DNA of 5,280 nucleotides from a candidate division CSSED10-310 bacterium (GTDB lineage Bacteria > CSSED10-310 > JAFGDC01): positions 1 to 5,280 of the forward strand of contig JAFGDC010000593.1 of NCBI GenBank assembly GCA_016932295.1, in the 5' to 3' direction. The position numbers were made by a program, and so were the translations under genes. A model generated the notes under the pieces. It saw nothing but the letters and a program-made list of their open reading frames with translations. It was not told the origin of the DNA and did not search any database. This document shows, one piece after another, positions 1 through 5,280 of this stretch; position 1 is the first letter of the stretch, and each line of letters opens with the position of its first letter.

Positions 1-1
1 G

Positions 2-250
2 CCCAGTTGGGAATTGTTCGATGCGCAACCGGAGTACTACCGCGAGTCGGTGCTGCCGGCGAAAGTGACCAGGCGGCTGGCGGTGGAAGCGGGCAGCTCG
101 CTGGGCTGGGCCAAGTACGTGGGACCGCGGGGCGCGGTGATCGCCATGGACCGGTTCGGCGCCAGTGCACCGGGCAGGGTGCTGGAGGAAAAGTTCGGGT
201 TCACCGTGGAGAACGTGGTCACCACGGCGCTGGAATTGCTGAGGCAGTAA
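2..250 (+). CDS. tkt: Transketolase, C-terminal fragment (5' end outside the window)
   Basis: The visible 82 codons run open from the left edge to TAA at 248-250. They begin PSWELFDAQ and contain [21 protein letters not shown] and [17 protein letters not shown], followed by ENVV. This series is typical of the C-terminal domain of bacterial transketolase, whose close equivalent in enterobacteria reads FGESAP...FGFTVDNVV. Transketolase is a cytoplasmic thiamine-diphosphate enzyme. It moves two-carbon ketol units between sugar phosphates in the non-oxidative pentose phosphate pathway, and in the Calvin cycle where present. The cofactor-binding and pyrimidine-binding domains lie upstream of the window, so catalytic residues cannot be checked. 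The end matches the normal family terminus, with no sign of truncation. The next + strand gene starts 870 bases later, so this is probably the last gene of its transcription unit. No clear intrinsic terminator follows directly. Confidence 0.94.
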   Translation, partial: PSWELFDAQPEYYRESVLPAKVTRRLAVEAGSSLGWAKYVGPRGAVIAMDRFGASAPGRVLEEKFGFTVENVVTTALELLRQ

Positions 251-470
251 CACATACCTCCACGCCGCCTGGAAGATCTGTTGTCGTGCCGGTGACGGGT
301 TGTGCCGCCGCCGGGTCGTACCTGGAAAAGTATACTATTTGCTGAGAACCCTTGAAAAATAAAGCGTTGTGTTCAACAGGGATGGCGGATAGACGTAGCG
401 GCCTGAACCTTTCGAACGATTTGATCCGCTGTGGGCATGGTGGTTATTGCAGCGTTCATGCGGTGGATAT

Positions 471-490
471 GGAGAGGTGCCCCACCCTCC
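471..490. other. Short hairpin with a bulged A
   Basis: The arms are GGAG-A-GGTG and CACC-CTCC around a CCC loop, giving eight G-C-rich pairs with one bulged adenine. It stands 220 bases after the transketolase stop and just before an AT-rich run. No uninterrupted T tract follows on either strand (the + strand continues CTGTATAG), so a classical intrinsic terminator is not supported. It could be a weak bidirectional terminator or the 3' stabilising stem of the transketolase message. Confidence 0.35.
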
Positions 491-612
491 CTGTATAGAA
501 ATTATTATCATTTGGTGTTTCTTTTACTTGCGTTACCCCAGACCGTTTATTAGACTCAGGTTGTTGATGGGCTAAAATGGTTACCGTGGGTGTACAGCGG
601 CTTGAGCAAAAA

Positions 613-640
613 TTGGGTCTGATTGTTGGTATGTTATAAG
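613..640 (+). promoter_or_regulatory. Candidate sigma-70 promoter with extended -10
   Basis: TTGGGT at 613-618 is followed after 16 bases by TATAAG at 635-640, and TGT directly precedes the -10 hexamer (extended -10, TGnTATAAG). The -35 matches the consensus only in TTG, but extended -10 promoters often tolerate this. It lies in the AT-rich part of the intergenic region and points toward the cassette at 1121. If used, the 5' leader would be about 470 nt long. This comes from motif reading only; closer to 1121 I found no better match. Confidence 0.25.
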
Positions 641-838
641 GGGAATGCGTTCGGGGGATGTGTTTTCGACAATAGGTGATGGCTCGTGTCAAGACGGGCG
701 TGAGGATTGCGTGCCGGGAACTCTCTCGCCACGACGGTGATCTCTGGTCGGCGGCGGGGTTCGATGGCTGCCGTCGGATCATGTCCCGCCTGTGTGCCGG
801 TGCCGTCGGTGGGCGCGCGGACCGTTGGGGGAACCATG

Positions 839-881
839 ATGGAACCGTTGAGTGCCGGTGCAGGGATGCGCAAGGTTCCAT
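839..881. other. Bulged stem-loop in the leader region
   Basis: ATGGAACC (839-846) is the reverse complement of GGTTCCAT (874-881). Skipping one bulged G at 847, TTG (848-850) also pairs with CAA (871-873), making an 11-pair stem with a 20-base loop at 851-870. The loop carries the second copy of GTGCCGGTGC. The hairpin is large enough to matter in a transcript leader, but no known riboswitch or attenuator pattern is recognisable. Confidence 0.3.
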
Positions 882-921
882 GTCGCATCCTGATCACCGT
901 GGACAGCTCTTGCATGTCGTT

Positions 922-950
922 GGAGGAGGTGTGCCATGCTTGTTGTATAA
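922..950 (+). other. Perfect Shine-Dalgarno followed by a four-codon mini-ORF
   Basis: AGGAGGT at 924-930 is fully complementary to the usual 16S rRNA tail and lies 5 bases before ATG at 936. The frame encodes only M-L-V-V before TAA at 948-950. A GTG at 931 in another frame would give an 11-residue peptide ending at 966, but it abuts the Shine-Dalgarno and so is unlikely. This could be a leader minigene, the remnant of a broken gene start, or chance. The mini-ORF ends 170 bases before the first cassette gene. Confidence 0.2.
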
Positions 951-1120
951 GAATGAGAACAAATAAACCGCTGCATATATCGAAATTTGCATGTACTACG
1001 ACACTCAAAAAAAGACGTTCTGCAATGGTGGAATTATATGAACGGAACAATTCTTGGTGCAAGGCATGATGGCCGCCTTTGCGAACGGCTGATAAGCAAA
1101 TGAATCGAAAGGAGAAAAAC

Positions 1121-1951
1121 ATGGCTGAAATACTGGTGATTCGAGACGGTGATCCCCGCTGGTGGAACAGTCCGGATATCTGGGCCGTGCCGGGAAGCGA
1201 TCCCTACGGCCCGCCGGGCCAACCGATCGCCGGTGAGGCGGCGTTTGTTTGGGCGAGGGTGTTCAATCGGGGTGATTTGGATGTGTCTGATGCGCGGGTG
1301 AATTTTTATTGGTCCAATCCTGCCGCCGGAGTATTGCGAAGCAATTCGACGCTGATCGGATCGGCGTTCGTCGATCTTGTACCGGGAGAGACCAAGGATG
1401 TTCTGTGCGTTATTCCCTGGCTTCCGGTCATCGTGAACGATGGGCACGAGTGTCTTGTCGCGGAACTCATTCATTCGATTGATCCCCTGCCGTATCCATT
1501 GCCGGATGAGTTCAATCCGCCGGCGTACCATCAGGTGGCGCAGAGAAATCTCGGCGTGTTATCAATGAAAAAGCGTATGTTGGTCATGCCCATTCAGATC
1601 TCGGCTCCCGCCCGAAAGGGGAAGTCACTGGTCATCACGACGGAGACAGGCGGCATGCTGGACAAGGACTCTCTCAGGCAATTGGGATTGAGGGGGTACC
1701 GGCCCGCCGAAGAGATCACGGTAAGGACGGGCTTGTCGCTGGAGGGCGGCTGTGACAACGGGCGCGGGGAGCGGTGGAAACGCACGCTCGAGATGTCGCT
1801 CAAACCTGGTACCGCAAAGGCGGTATATCTCACTATCCAGCCACAGGAATTAGCGCCTCGAACATACCTGCTGCTTCACGTCATTTCTTCCGAAGACAAG
1901 AAGGCCGTGGGCGGCATCACCTATGCATTGATTCGAGCGGAAGAGGAGTAA
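1121..1951 (+). CDS. CARDB-like domain protein of unknown function, first gene of a two-gene cassette
   Basis: The protein has 276 residues. I chose ATG 1121 because GGAG at 1111-1114 lies 6 bases upstream; the frame extends back to 1079 but without a comparable site. No signal peptide or membrane segment is visible. Residues about 5-125 form an Ig-like region. DGDPRWWNSPDIW (9-21) comes first, then VWARVFNRG, NFYWSNP (61-67), LVPGETKDV and VPW-like IPW, and last HECLVAELI. This order (unit start, NRG turn, FYW strand, PGET, CLVAEL) resembles CARDB-type beta-sandwich modules in many uncharacterised bacterial proteins. A linker with FNPPAYHQVAQRNLGVL (131-147) leads to a second, probably beta-rich region (150-276) that I do not recognise. 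The stop lies 4 bases before the next ATG, whose ribosome site is inside this gene, so the two are almost certainly co-translated. Such domains usually mediate binding rather than catalysis, and no catalytic motif is seen. The gene is real; its function is unknown. Confidence 0.88.
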   Translation: MAEILVIRDGDPRWWNSPDIWAVPGSDPYGPPGQPIAGEAAFVWARVFNRGDLDVSDARVNFYWSNPAAGVLRSNSTLIGSAFVDLVPGETKDVLCVIPWLPVIVNDGHECLVAELIHSIDPLPYPLPDEFNPPAYHQVAQRNLGVLSMKKRMLVMPIQISAPARKGKSLVITTETGGMLDKDSLRQLGLRGYRPAEEITVRTGLSLEGGCDNGRGERWKRTLEMSLKPGTAKAVYLTIQPQELAPRTYLLLHVISSEDKKAVGGITYALIRAEEE

Positions 1952-1955
1952 GATC

Positions 1956-3464
1956 ATGGATTGCACACCTATGGACATACGGCGGCGTCCGTTCTCTGTG
2001 GAGTATTACACCCATATCATGCTGCCGGACGGCATCTTCGATACAGCCATCAGGAAGCAATGGATTACGTGCTTTTATACCAACACTTCAGACGAGATTC
2101 TTCATGACGTGACCATTTATCTGGAGGGGGTCGGCGATCCGGGAATCGTGCCTGTGTCGCACAGCTATTTGTTTGCGGAGATTCAGCCGGGTGCGTCGGT
2201 CCGGGTGGCGTGGCTCGCCGATTTCGAGCATGGAACACCAGGGAAGAAGCTTGTCAGTTTCATCGCCCAGGCCCTGGGACGGTCATTTGTCAGAACGCTC
2301 AAACACATCTTCGTCTCGCAGACCATACGCGATCCGGTGACTGGTGAATATACGTGTATTATCGAAGAGGGCGCCATGAAGATCACGAAGTTGGAAGTCA
2401 TCGGTCCCAAGGACAAATGGCTGCCTTGTAGTGAGCGATACAAGGAATGCCGACCGTCCAGGGGGCCGTGGGTGCCGTCCAGGATGACCGCGGTGTTTTA
2501 TCCCGATCCACCCTATGCCGGTATTCACGGTGATCTTCCATTCAGCGATCCCTGGTGGAAGATTTTCGCTTGGATCATCGCGGCCATCGCCGCCATAGTC
2601 GCCATCGTGGCGGCGGCACTGGGCGAGGGTACGGCAGGTACCTCGGTAAGCGGTACATTCGACGAGACGACCGGGGATGTCGACTGCTGCGCGCCCGATC
2701 CCGGCGGCGTGCCGGGAGATGACAGCATGACCGTCGCCGGCGTGGCGTCCGCCATCGCCACCGGCGCCGCGGTGGTAGGTCTTTCCGACAGTGCCGATCC
2801 CTGGTGGCGGGGGCAGGATGCGACGCCTCCCGCGGCCGGCGAATTGACGACAGCCGAAAAGGTGGATGTCGAGTTCAGTTATCCGGACGGCGCTCCACTG
2901 GCAGGCAGGGCGTATGCGGTCGACGTCAAATGGGAGTATCAACGGATTACCACGGGAAACACCTATACTCATGCTGTGTCTGAAACCCAGACGAACATTC
3001 ACGTGAATGGCGGCGTCGAGGTCGAGGTGCCCGCCGTGCATCATGCCTTCTCGAAACCGCTGGTGATCAAGGCCCGTTTCAAGCGTGAAGACGGCACGTA
3101 CTTCGTGGGTGAGGACCTCTACGCGTTCACGCTGTTGCGCTCGCCGGACGACATGTACTTCCTGGTCAATCTGACGGATGATGGTATAGAGCATGATGAA
3201 AAACCCAATGACGGTGAATATACCGGCGCGATCGATCTCGAACGGGCGTACCGAATGCTGCTGAAGCAACGGCTGAAGCTCGACGGGCTATGGCGCGTGT
3301 ACGTCTTTGCCCAGGATGTGAACGGGGCGACGCCGGACATGCTCCCTCACGTCGCCGCCAAGCAGATAGGCGGCTTCATGATTGCGAGCGGCCTGCAGCT
3401 CACATTCGATCCGACCCTGCCCTGCCCGTTGGAAGCGCAGGCGACCGTCACCGTCATATCGTGA
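1956..3464 (+). CDS. Large membrane-hairpin protein with flanking Ig-like regions, unknown function; second gene of the cassette
   Basis: The protein has 502 residues, starting at ATG 1956 with GGAG at 1945-1948 (7-base spacer). There is no N-terminal signal peptide. Residues about 35-125 look like a beta-sandwich (TNTSDEILHDVTIYLEG, IQPGASVRVAWLADF, PGKKLVSFIAQALG). Residues 198-284 hold DPWW, a strong hydrophobic helix (203-222, Ala/Ile/Val), an acidic loop (223-257) with C244-C245 and no Lys or Arg, a second weaker hydrophobic stretch (258-276) with small residues every four positions, and DPWW again. From about 300 to 395 there is another beta-rich region. Residues 405-428 contain NLTDDG and NDGEYTG, followed by LWRVYVFAQDVNG, which recalls the choice-of-anchor X / extracellular Ig-like pattern. 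The charge pattern suggests that the termini lie on one side and the loop on the other. The last strand-like stretch (ATVTV) sits right at the stop, so a short C-terminal loss is possible. I see no enzyme motif. A structural, adhesive or membrane-perturbing role is inference only. Confidence 0.87.
   Translation: MDCTPMDIRRRPFSVEYYTHIMLPDGIFDTAIRKQWITCFYTNTSDEILHDVTIYLEGVGDPGIVPVSHSYLFAEIQPGASVRVAWLADFEHGTPGKKLVSFIAQALGRSFVRTLKHIFVSQTIRDPVTGEYTCIIEEGAMKITKLEVIGPKDKWLPCSERYKECRPSRGPWVPSRMTAVFYPDPPYAGIHGDLPFSDPWWKIFAWIIAAIAAIVAIVAAALGEGTAGTSVSGTFDETTGDVDCCAPDPGGVPGDDSMTVAGVASAIATGAAVVGLSDSADPWWRGQDATPPAAGELTTAEKVDVEFSYPDGAPLAGRAYAVDVKWEYQRITTGNTYTHAVSETQTNIHVNGGVEVEVPAVHHAFSKPLVIKARFKREDGTYFVGEDLYAFTLLRSPDDMYFLVNLTDDGIEHDEKPNDGEYTGAIDLERAYRMLLKQRLKLDGLWRVYVFAQDVNGATPDMLPHVAAKQIGGFMIASGLQLTFDPTLPCPLEAQATVTVIS
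2546..2807 (+). repeat. 13-base direct repeat encoding the paired DPWW motifs
   Basis: CGATCCCTGGTGG occurs identically at 2546-2558 and 2795-2807, 249 bases apart and therefore in the same reading frame. Each copy encodes DPWW (198-201 and 281-284). The copies bracket exactly the hydrophobic hairpin of the protein, with the first helix starting right after copy one and the second ending just before copy two. Identity at third codon positions suggests either recent duplication or strong constraint. Confidence 0.7.
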
Positions 3465-3485
3465 TCGGCGTGTACTGACGTTTTT
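3452..3485 (+). terminator. Weak candidate terminator after the cassette
   Basis: CGTCA (3452-3456) can pair with TGACG (3476-3480), directly followed by TTTTT (3481-3485). The stem has only five pairs and a 19-base loop, and it overlaps the stop codon of the upstream gene. Position and T run fit a terminator for the cassette, but the stem is too weak to be sure. No better hairpin with a T tract is visible in the convergent junction. Confidence 0.2.
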
Positions 3486-3515
3486 ACGAATCATTCGATC
3501 TGGCGCTGTGCTCAT

Positions 3516-3662
3516 GATGGCCGGCCGGGTGCAAGAACGGTGGCAACGGGATACTGCTGTGCGTCGCAGGCCTGTTCGTCCCCTGTCGAATCTCTTCCCG
3601 ATGTTTTTTCAGGCTGCTATTTGATGTACTTTTCTCCGCATTTGAAGGCCCGGCCGGCCATC
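3516..3662. repeat. 14-base perfect inverted repeat across the convergent junction
   Basis: GATGGCCGGCCGGG at 3516-3529 is the exact reverse complement of CCCGGCCGGCCATC at 3649-3662, separated by 119 bases. Each arm contains the 8-base palindrome GGCCGGCC. The right arm is inside the end of the flavin reductase gene and encodes part of its EMAGRA segment; the left arm is in the junction beyond the cassette. It may be a trace of an inverted duplication of the gene tail, a structural element, or chance in GC-rich DNA. Confidence 0.4.
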
Positions 3663-4189
3663 TCGCCCACCGCGAAATACAGTTGCGGTCCCGGGGCGAA
3701 GAACACGGGCTGCAGGGCGTTGATATCGGGTTTTCCCCTGCTATCCAGCATATTCTCGTCGAGTTTCACATCCAGGATTTCGCCGATGAACTGGGTATGC
3801 AGCCCGATAGCGACTGTGTGCGTCAGCTTGCATTCCAGCACCAGGGGGAACTCTTCCGCGTAGGGGGCATCCACCAGTTCGCTGCGTACCGGCGTCAGTC
3901 CCAGCACCTCGAACTTGTTTGCATCCCGGCCGGAAACCAGCCCGGCATAGTCCGCCGCCTCCACCAGCGGCCGGGTGGTGACATTCACCGTGAACGCCCT
4001 CCGCGCCATCACCGAGTGATAGGTATAGGTAGCCTGTCGCAAAGAGAACGCGATGCTCGGCGGTTGTGAACAGCAGATGCCGCCCCAGGCCGCCGTCGCC
4101 AGATTGGGTCTGCCCTCCTCGTCATATGTGCCTATCACCATGACCGGAGTCGGGTAGAAGATGGTCTTGGCTCCCAGCGATTGTTTCAT
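3617..4189 (-). CDS. Flavin reductase family protein (flavoredoxin-like)
   Basis: This is a complete 190-residue protein. ATG is at 4189-4187 with GGGAGG at 4200-4195 (5-base spacer), and TAG is at 3619-3617. The length matches flavoredoxin-type members of the flavin reductase-like FMN-binding family (split-barrel fold). Diagnostic stretches are PTPVMVIGTYDEEGRPNLAT (13-32), AWGGICCSQPPSIAFSLR (34-51), the FTVNV strand (66-70), SGRDANKFE (86-94), FPLVLECKL (114-122) and FIGEILDV (134-141). Members bind FMN in the cytoplasm as dimers and use NAD(P)H or partner proteins to reduce flavin or pass electrons. The true substrate here cannot be read from sequence. It lies 95 bases downstream of the ATPase-tail gene on the same strand and may be co-transcribed, but it has its own strong ribosome site. 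It converges with the cassette across 152 bases. It is not an obvious partner of either neighbour. Confidence 0.92.
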   Translation of the reverse strand: MKQSLGAKTIFYPTPVMVIGTYDEEGRPNLATAAWGGICCSQPPSIAFSLRQATYTYHSVMARRAFTVNVTTRPLVEAADYAGLVSGRDANKFEVLGLTPVRSELVDAPYAEEFPLVLECKLTHTVAIGLHTQFIGEILDVKLDENMLDSRGKPDINALQPVFFAPGPQLYFAVGEMAGRAFKCGEKYIK

Positions 4190-4284
4190 GTCAACCTCCC
4201 GTTACTCGATATACAGGTACTCACGTTGTTCCCCGTCACCGGTACGCAAGTCTGGCTCCGGTCACGCCGCCGGTCCCGGCGATG

Positions 4285-5280
4285 CTACCAGGCATCTACT
4301 CTCTCGCGCCGGGTCCGGGCTGCCTCGCCGATCTCGAACTCCCACACCGGGCACCATCCGATCCCGGTCATGATCACCTGAACGTCGGTGTGGCGGGGCT
4401 TCACAAGATGTTGTTCGATAGTCTTCAGCGCCTCGACCCACTGGTCGGTGATGGCGGCCGCCTCGTCCTCCATCTCTTTCTTGATATCCTGGATCTCCGC
4501 CGCCAGCCGCTGGATCTCCTCTTGTGATTCCATGATATTCTCACGGGCACGGCTGGTCATGCGCCGCTTCCGCACTGATCGCGAAATCCCCGAAGTGCCG
4601 CGCCGCCGGCCCATGATTCCCAGCAGGCCGATGATTGTTTCCCCGGCGCTGAGCAGTTCTTCCCGCTTTCGCGTCTCGAACTCGGCCTGATCCTCGGAAA
4701 GTTCCCGTTCTTCGCGGTGCAGCCTGGTCTCCAGCTTGTCCAGCCTGGTTCGATACTTGCTCCGCAGCGCAGCCACTTCCGCATCCCGCTGCTCCCGCGC
4801 CAACAGATGCGCCCGGTTGAAGAACTCCCGTTGCTGTTCATGAGGCTTGCCGTAGAGATTCAGCTCGGGAATATGAAAGAGCGGCAGGGCCATTTCCCGG
4901 TACAAATAGTCGCCGAAGTCCTTTTTATACATGGTGAAATCAGAAGGTGCGCTCAATTGGGGTGGCACCTGTGTGAACATGGCATCGGGTTCCGGCCGGC
5001 CGGCGAGTTCATCGGGCGTCAGATCGAGGGCGACGGCCTCCGGCCAGCGTATCATGGCGCTCAATCCGCTGTCCGGCACCAGCAGAGCGATGACTGATGT
5101 CTCGTTGACGGCGAGTTTTCGATCGATAAAGGAAACCCGGCCGACGGCCAGCAGCATGGGTCGATAGACGAGGGCTGCGGCGCAGTGCGCCAGTCGTTCT
5201 CCGAGGCGTTCCTCCAGGTGCGCGAGAGCGCTGTTCCGGCTTTTCCGGACGGGCAGGAATGAGACATCTATCGTGGCGGC
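4285..5280 (-). CDS. C-terminal part of a large coiled-coil protein, probably a HerA/DUF87-like ATP-binding protein (5' end outside the window)
   Basis: The frame is open from the right edge to TAG at 4287-4285, giving 331 visible residues. A Met codon at 5157 is internal, since the frame continues upstream without a stop. The first part includes LVYRPMLLAVGRVSFIDRK, a LLVPD strand and a FTMYKKDFGDYLYRE segment. Next, at 4842-4642, comes a long charged coiled coil (EREL, LRSKY, LDKLETRL repeats). A Gly/Arg-rich turn (GLLGIMGRRRGTSG) and basic SVRKRRMTSRA lead to a second coiled coil at 4557-4408. A terminal strand has VIMTGIGWCPVWEFE. From memory, this architecture matches the C-terminal half of large bacterial ATP-binding proteins with an N-terminal DUF87/HerA-type ATPase. 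The Walker motifs would be outside the window, so ATPase activity is inferred. The antiparallel coiled coil suggests an arm or an oligomerisation element. The gene precedes the flavin reductase by 95 bases. Confidence 0.8.
   Translation of the reverse strand, partial: AATIDVSFLPVRKSRNSALAHLEERLGERLAHCAAALVYRPMLLAVGRVSFIDRKLAVNETSVIALLVPDSGLSAMIRWPEAVALDLTPDELAGRPEPDAMFTQVPPQLSAPSDFTMYKKDFGDYLYREMALPLFHIPELNLYGKPHEQQREFFNRAHLLAREQRDAEVAALRSKYRTRLDKLETRLHREERELSEDQAEFETRKREELLSAGETIIGLLGIMGRRRGTSGISRSVRKRRMTSRARENIMESQEEIQRLAAEIQDIKKEMEDEAAAITDQWVEALKTIEQHLVKPRHTDVQVIMTGIGWCPVWEFEIGEAARTRRERVDAW

Larger units (their letters stand above)
251..1120. other. Long intergenic region without a convincing gene
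   Basis: These 870 bases separate transketolase from the two-gene cassette. Composition is uneven: roughly 300-660 and 940-1060 are noticeably AT-rich, while 700-870 is GC-rich like the coding DNA. Open frames in the GC-rich part (676-966 and 707-1069 on +, 456-881 and 634-1122 on -) overlap one another. They lack good ribosome binding sites, are rich in Arg, Cys and His, and resemble no family I know. The stretch does hold an extended -10 promoter candidate (613-640), a short tight hairpin (471-490), a longer bulged hairpin (839-881), a 10-base direct repeat (794-803 and 852-861) and a perfect Shine-Dalgarno before a four-codon ORF (922-950). It may be a decayed gene, a long 5' leader, or the site of an unannotated small RNA. 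I see no tRNA, rRNA or insertion sequence ends. Confidence 0.6.

Noticed and set aside
251..330. Possible intrinsic terminator right after transketolase (CCGGTG pairing with CGCCGG near 290-317)
   Set aside because: The stem has only six pairs including a wobble, and no T tract follows.
676..966. 96-codon + strand open frame with fairly GC-rich third positions in its first half
   Set aside because: It has no usable ribosome binding site, an Arg/Cys/His-rich composition, a tail running into AT-rich DNA and no family resemblance. It overlaps other frames of equal quality. It could be a decayed gene but is not supported as a gene.
987..1040. Promoter close to the cassette start (TTGCAT at 987, TATATG at 1035)
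   Set aside because: The two elements are 42 bases apart, and neither has a matching partner at 16-18 bases.
707..1069. 120-codon + strand frame with an internal ATG near 836 preceded by GGGGGAA
   Set aside because: The start spacing is too short, the composition looks random after 940, and it ends just before the well-supported start at 1121. Cysteine content alone is not enough.
634..1122. 162-codon - strand frame opposite the intergenic region
   Set aside because: Its start coincides with the antisense of the cassette start codon, no ribosome site is present and its sequence is not protein-like.
2283..3269. 328-codon - strand frame opposite the second cassette gene
   Set aside because: It is His/Arg/Gly-rich as expected for the antisense of a GC-rich gene, has no ribosome site, and the + strand frame has clear domain patterns and a good start.
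3465..3863. Open frame continuing past the stop of the second cassette gene, suggesting readthrough or a disrupted longer gene
   Set aside because: Residues past the stop are not domain-like, and from 3617 the frame is simply antisense to the flavin reductase gene.
4190..4284. Repeated CCGGT/ACCGG units between the ATPase-tail and flavin reductase genes as a terminator or operator
   Set aside because: Only five base pairs can form around a 15-base loop, there is no T run, and the repeats are too short to separate from GC-rich background.
1..5280. CRISPR array, tRNA or rRNA genes, insertion sequence
   Set aside because: I saw no regularly spaced repeats, cloverleaf sequence, rRNA-like stretch, transposase frame or terminal inverted repeats with target duplication.

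Overview
This is a bacterial chromosomal window with dense genes and GC-rich coding regions. One long non-coding stretch near the left edge is locally AT-rich. Start codons are mostly ATG with clear GGAG/GGGAGG ribosome binding sites. I cannot name a lineage. The transketolase tail (FGASAP variant) and the flavoredoxin-like flavin reductase would fit a proteobacterium, a desulfobacterium or a related Gram-negative group, but that is only a guess.

Layout from left to right: (1) the last 82 codons of a transketolase on + (2-250). (2) About 870 bases without a convincing gene (251-1120). This stretch holds an extended -10 promoter candidate, two hairpins, and a perfect Shine-Dalgarno that opens onto a four-codon mini-ORF. 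(3) A tight two-gene + strand cassette (1121-1951 and 1956-3464, 4 bp apart) encoding two proteins I cannot assign to a characterised system. The first is a 276-aa protein, predicted to be beta-rich, with a CARDB-like N-terminal domain. The second is a 502-aa protein with beta-sandwich-like regions on either side of a central hydrophobic helical hairpin. (4) A short convergent junction (3465-3616). (5) On the - strand, a complete flavin reductase/flavoredoxin-like protein (3617-4189). Upstream of it is the C-terminal part of a large coiled-coil protein that I read as the tail of a HerA/DUF87-type ATPase (4285 to beyond the right edge).

The two-gene cassette is the part most likely to be undescribed. 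Neither protein has an N-terminal signal peptide. Both carry a D-P-(x)-W-W motif. In the second protein two DPWW motifs sit symmetrically at the outer ends of two hydrophobic segments, enclosing an acidic loop with a Cys-Cys pair and no Lys or Arg. This suggests a two-helix membrane insertion with the WW pairs at the same membrane face. The two proteins are probably made together, and may act together, as a membrane-associated or surface complex. The transketolase, flavin reductase and ATPase tail look like ordinary neighbours, and nothing here ties them functionally to the cassette.
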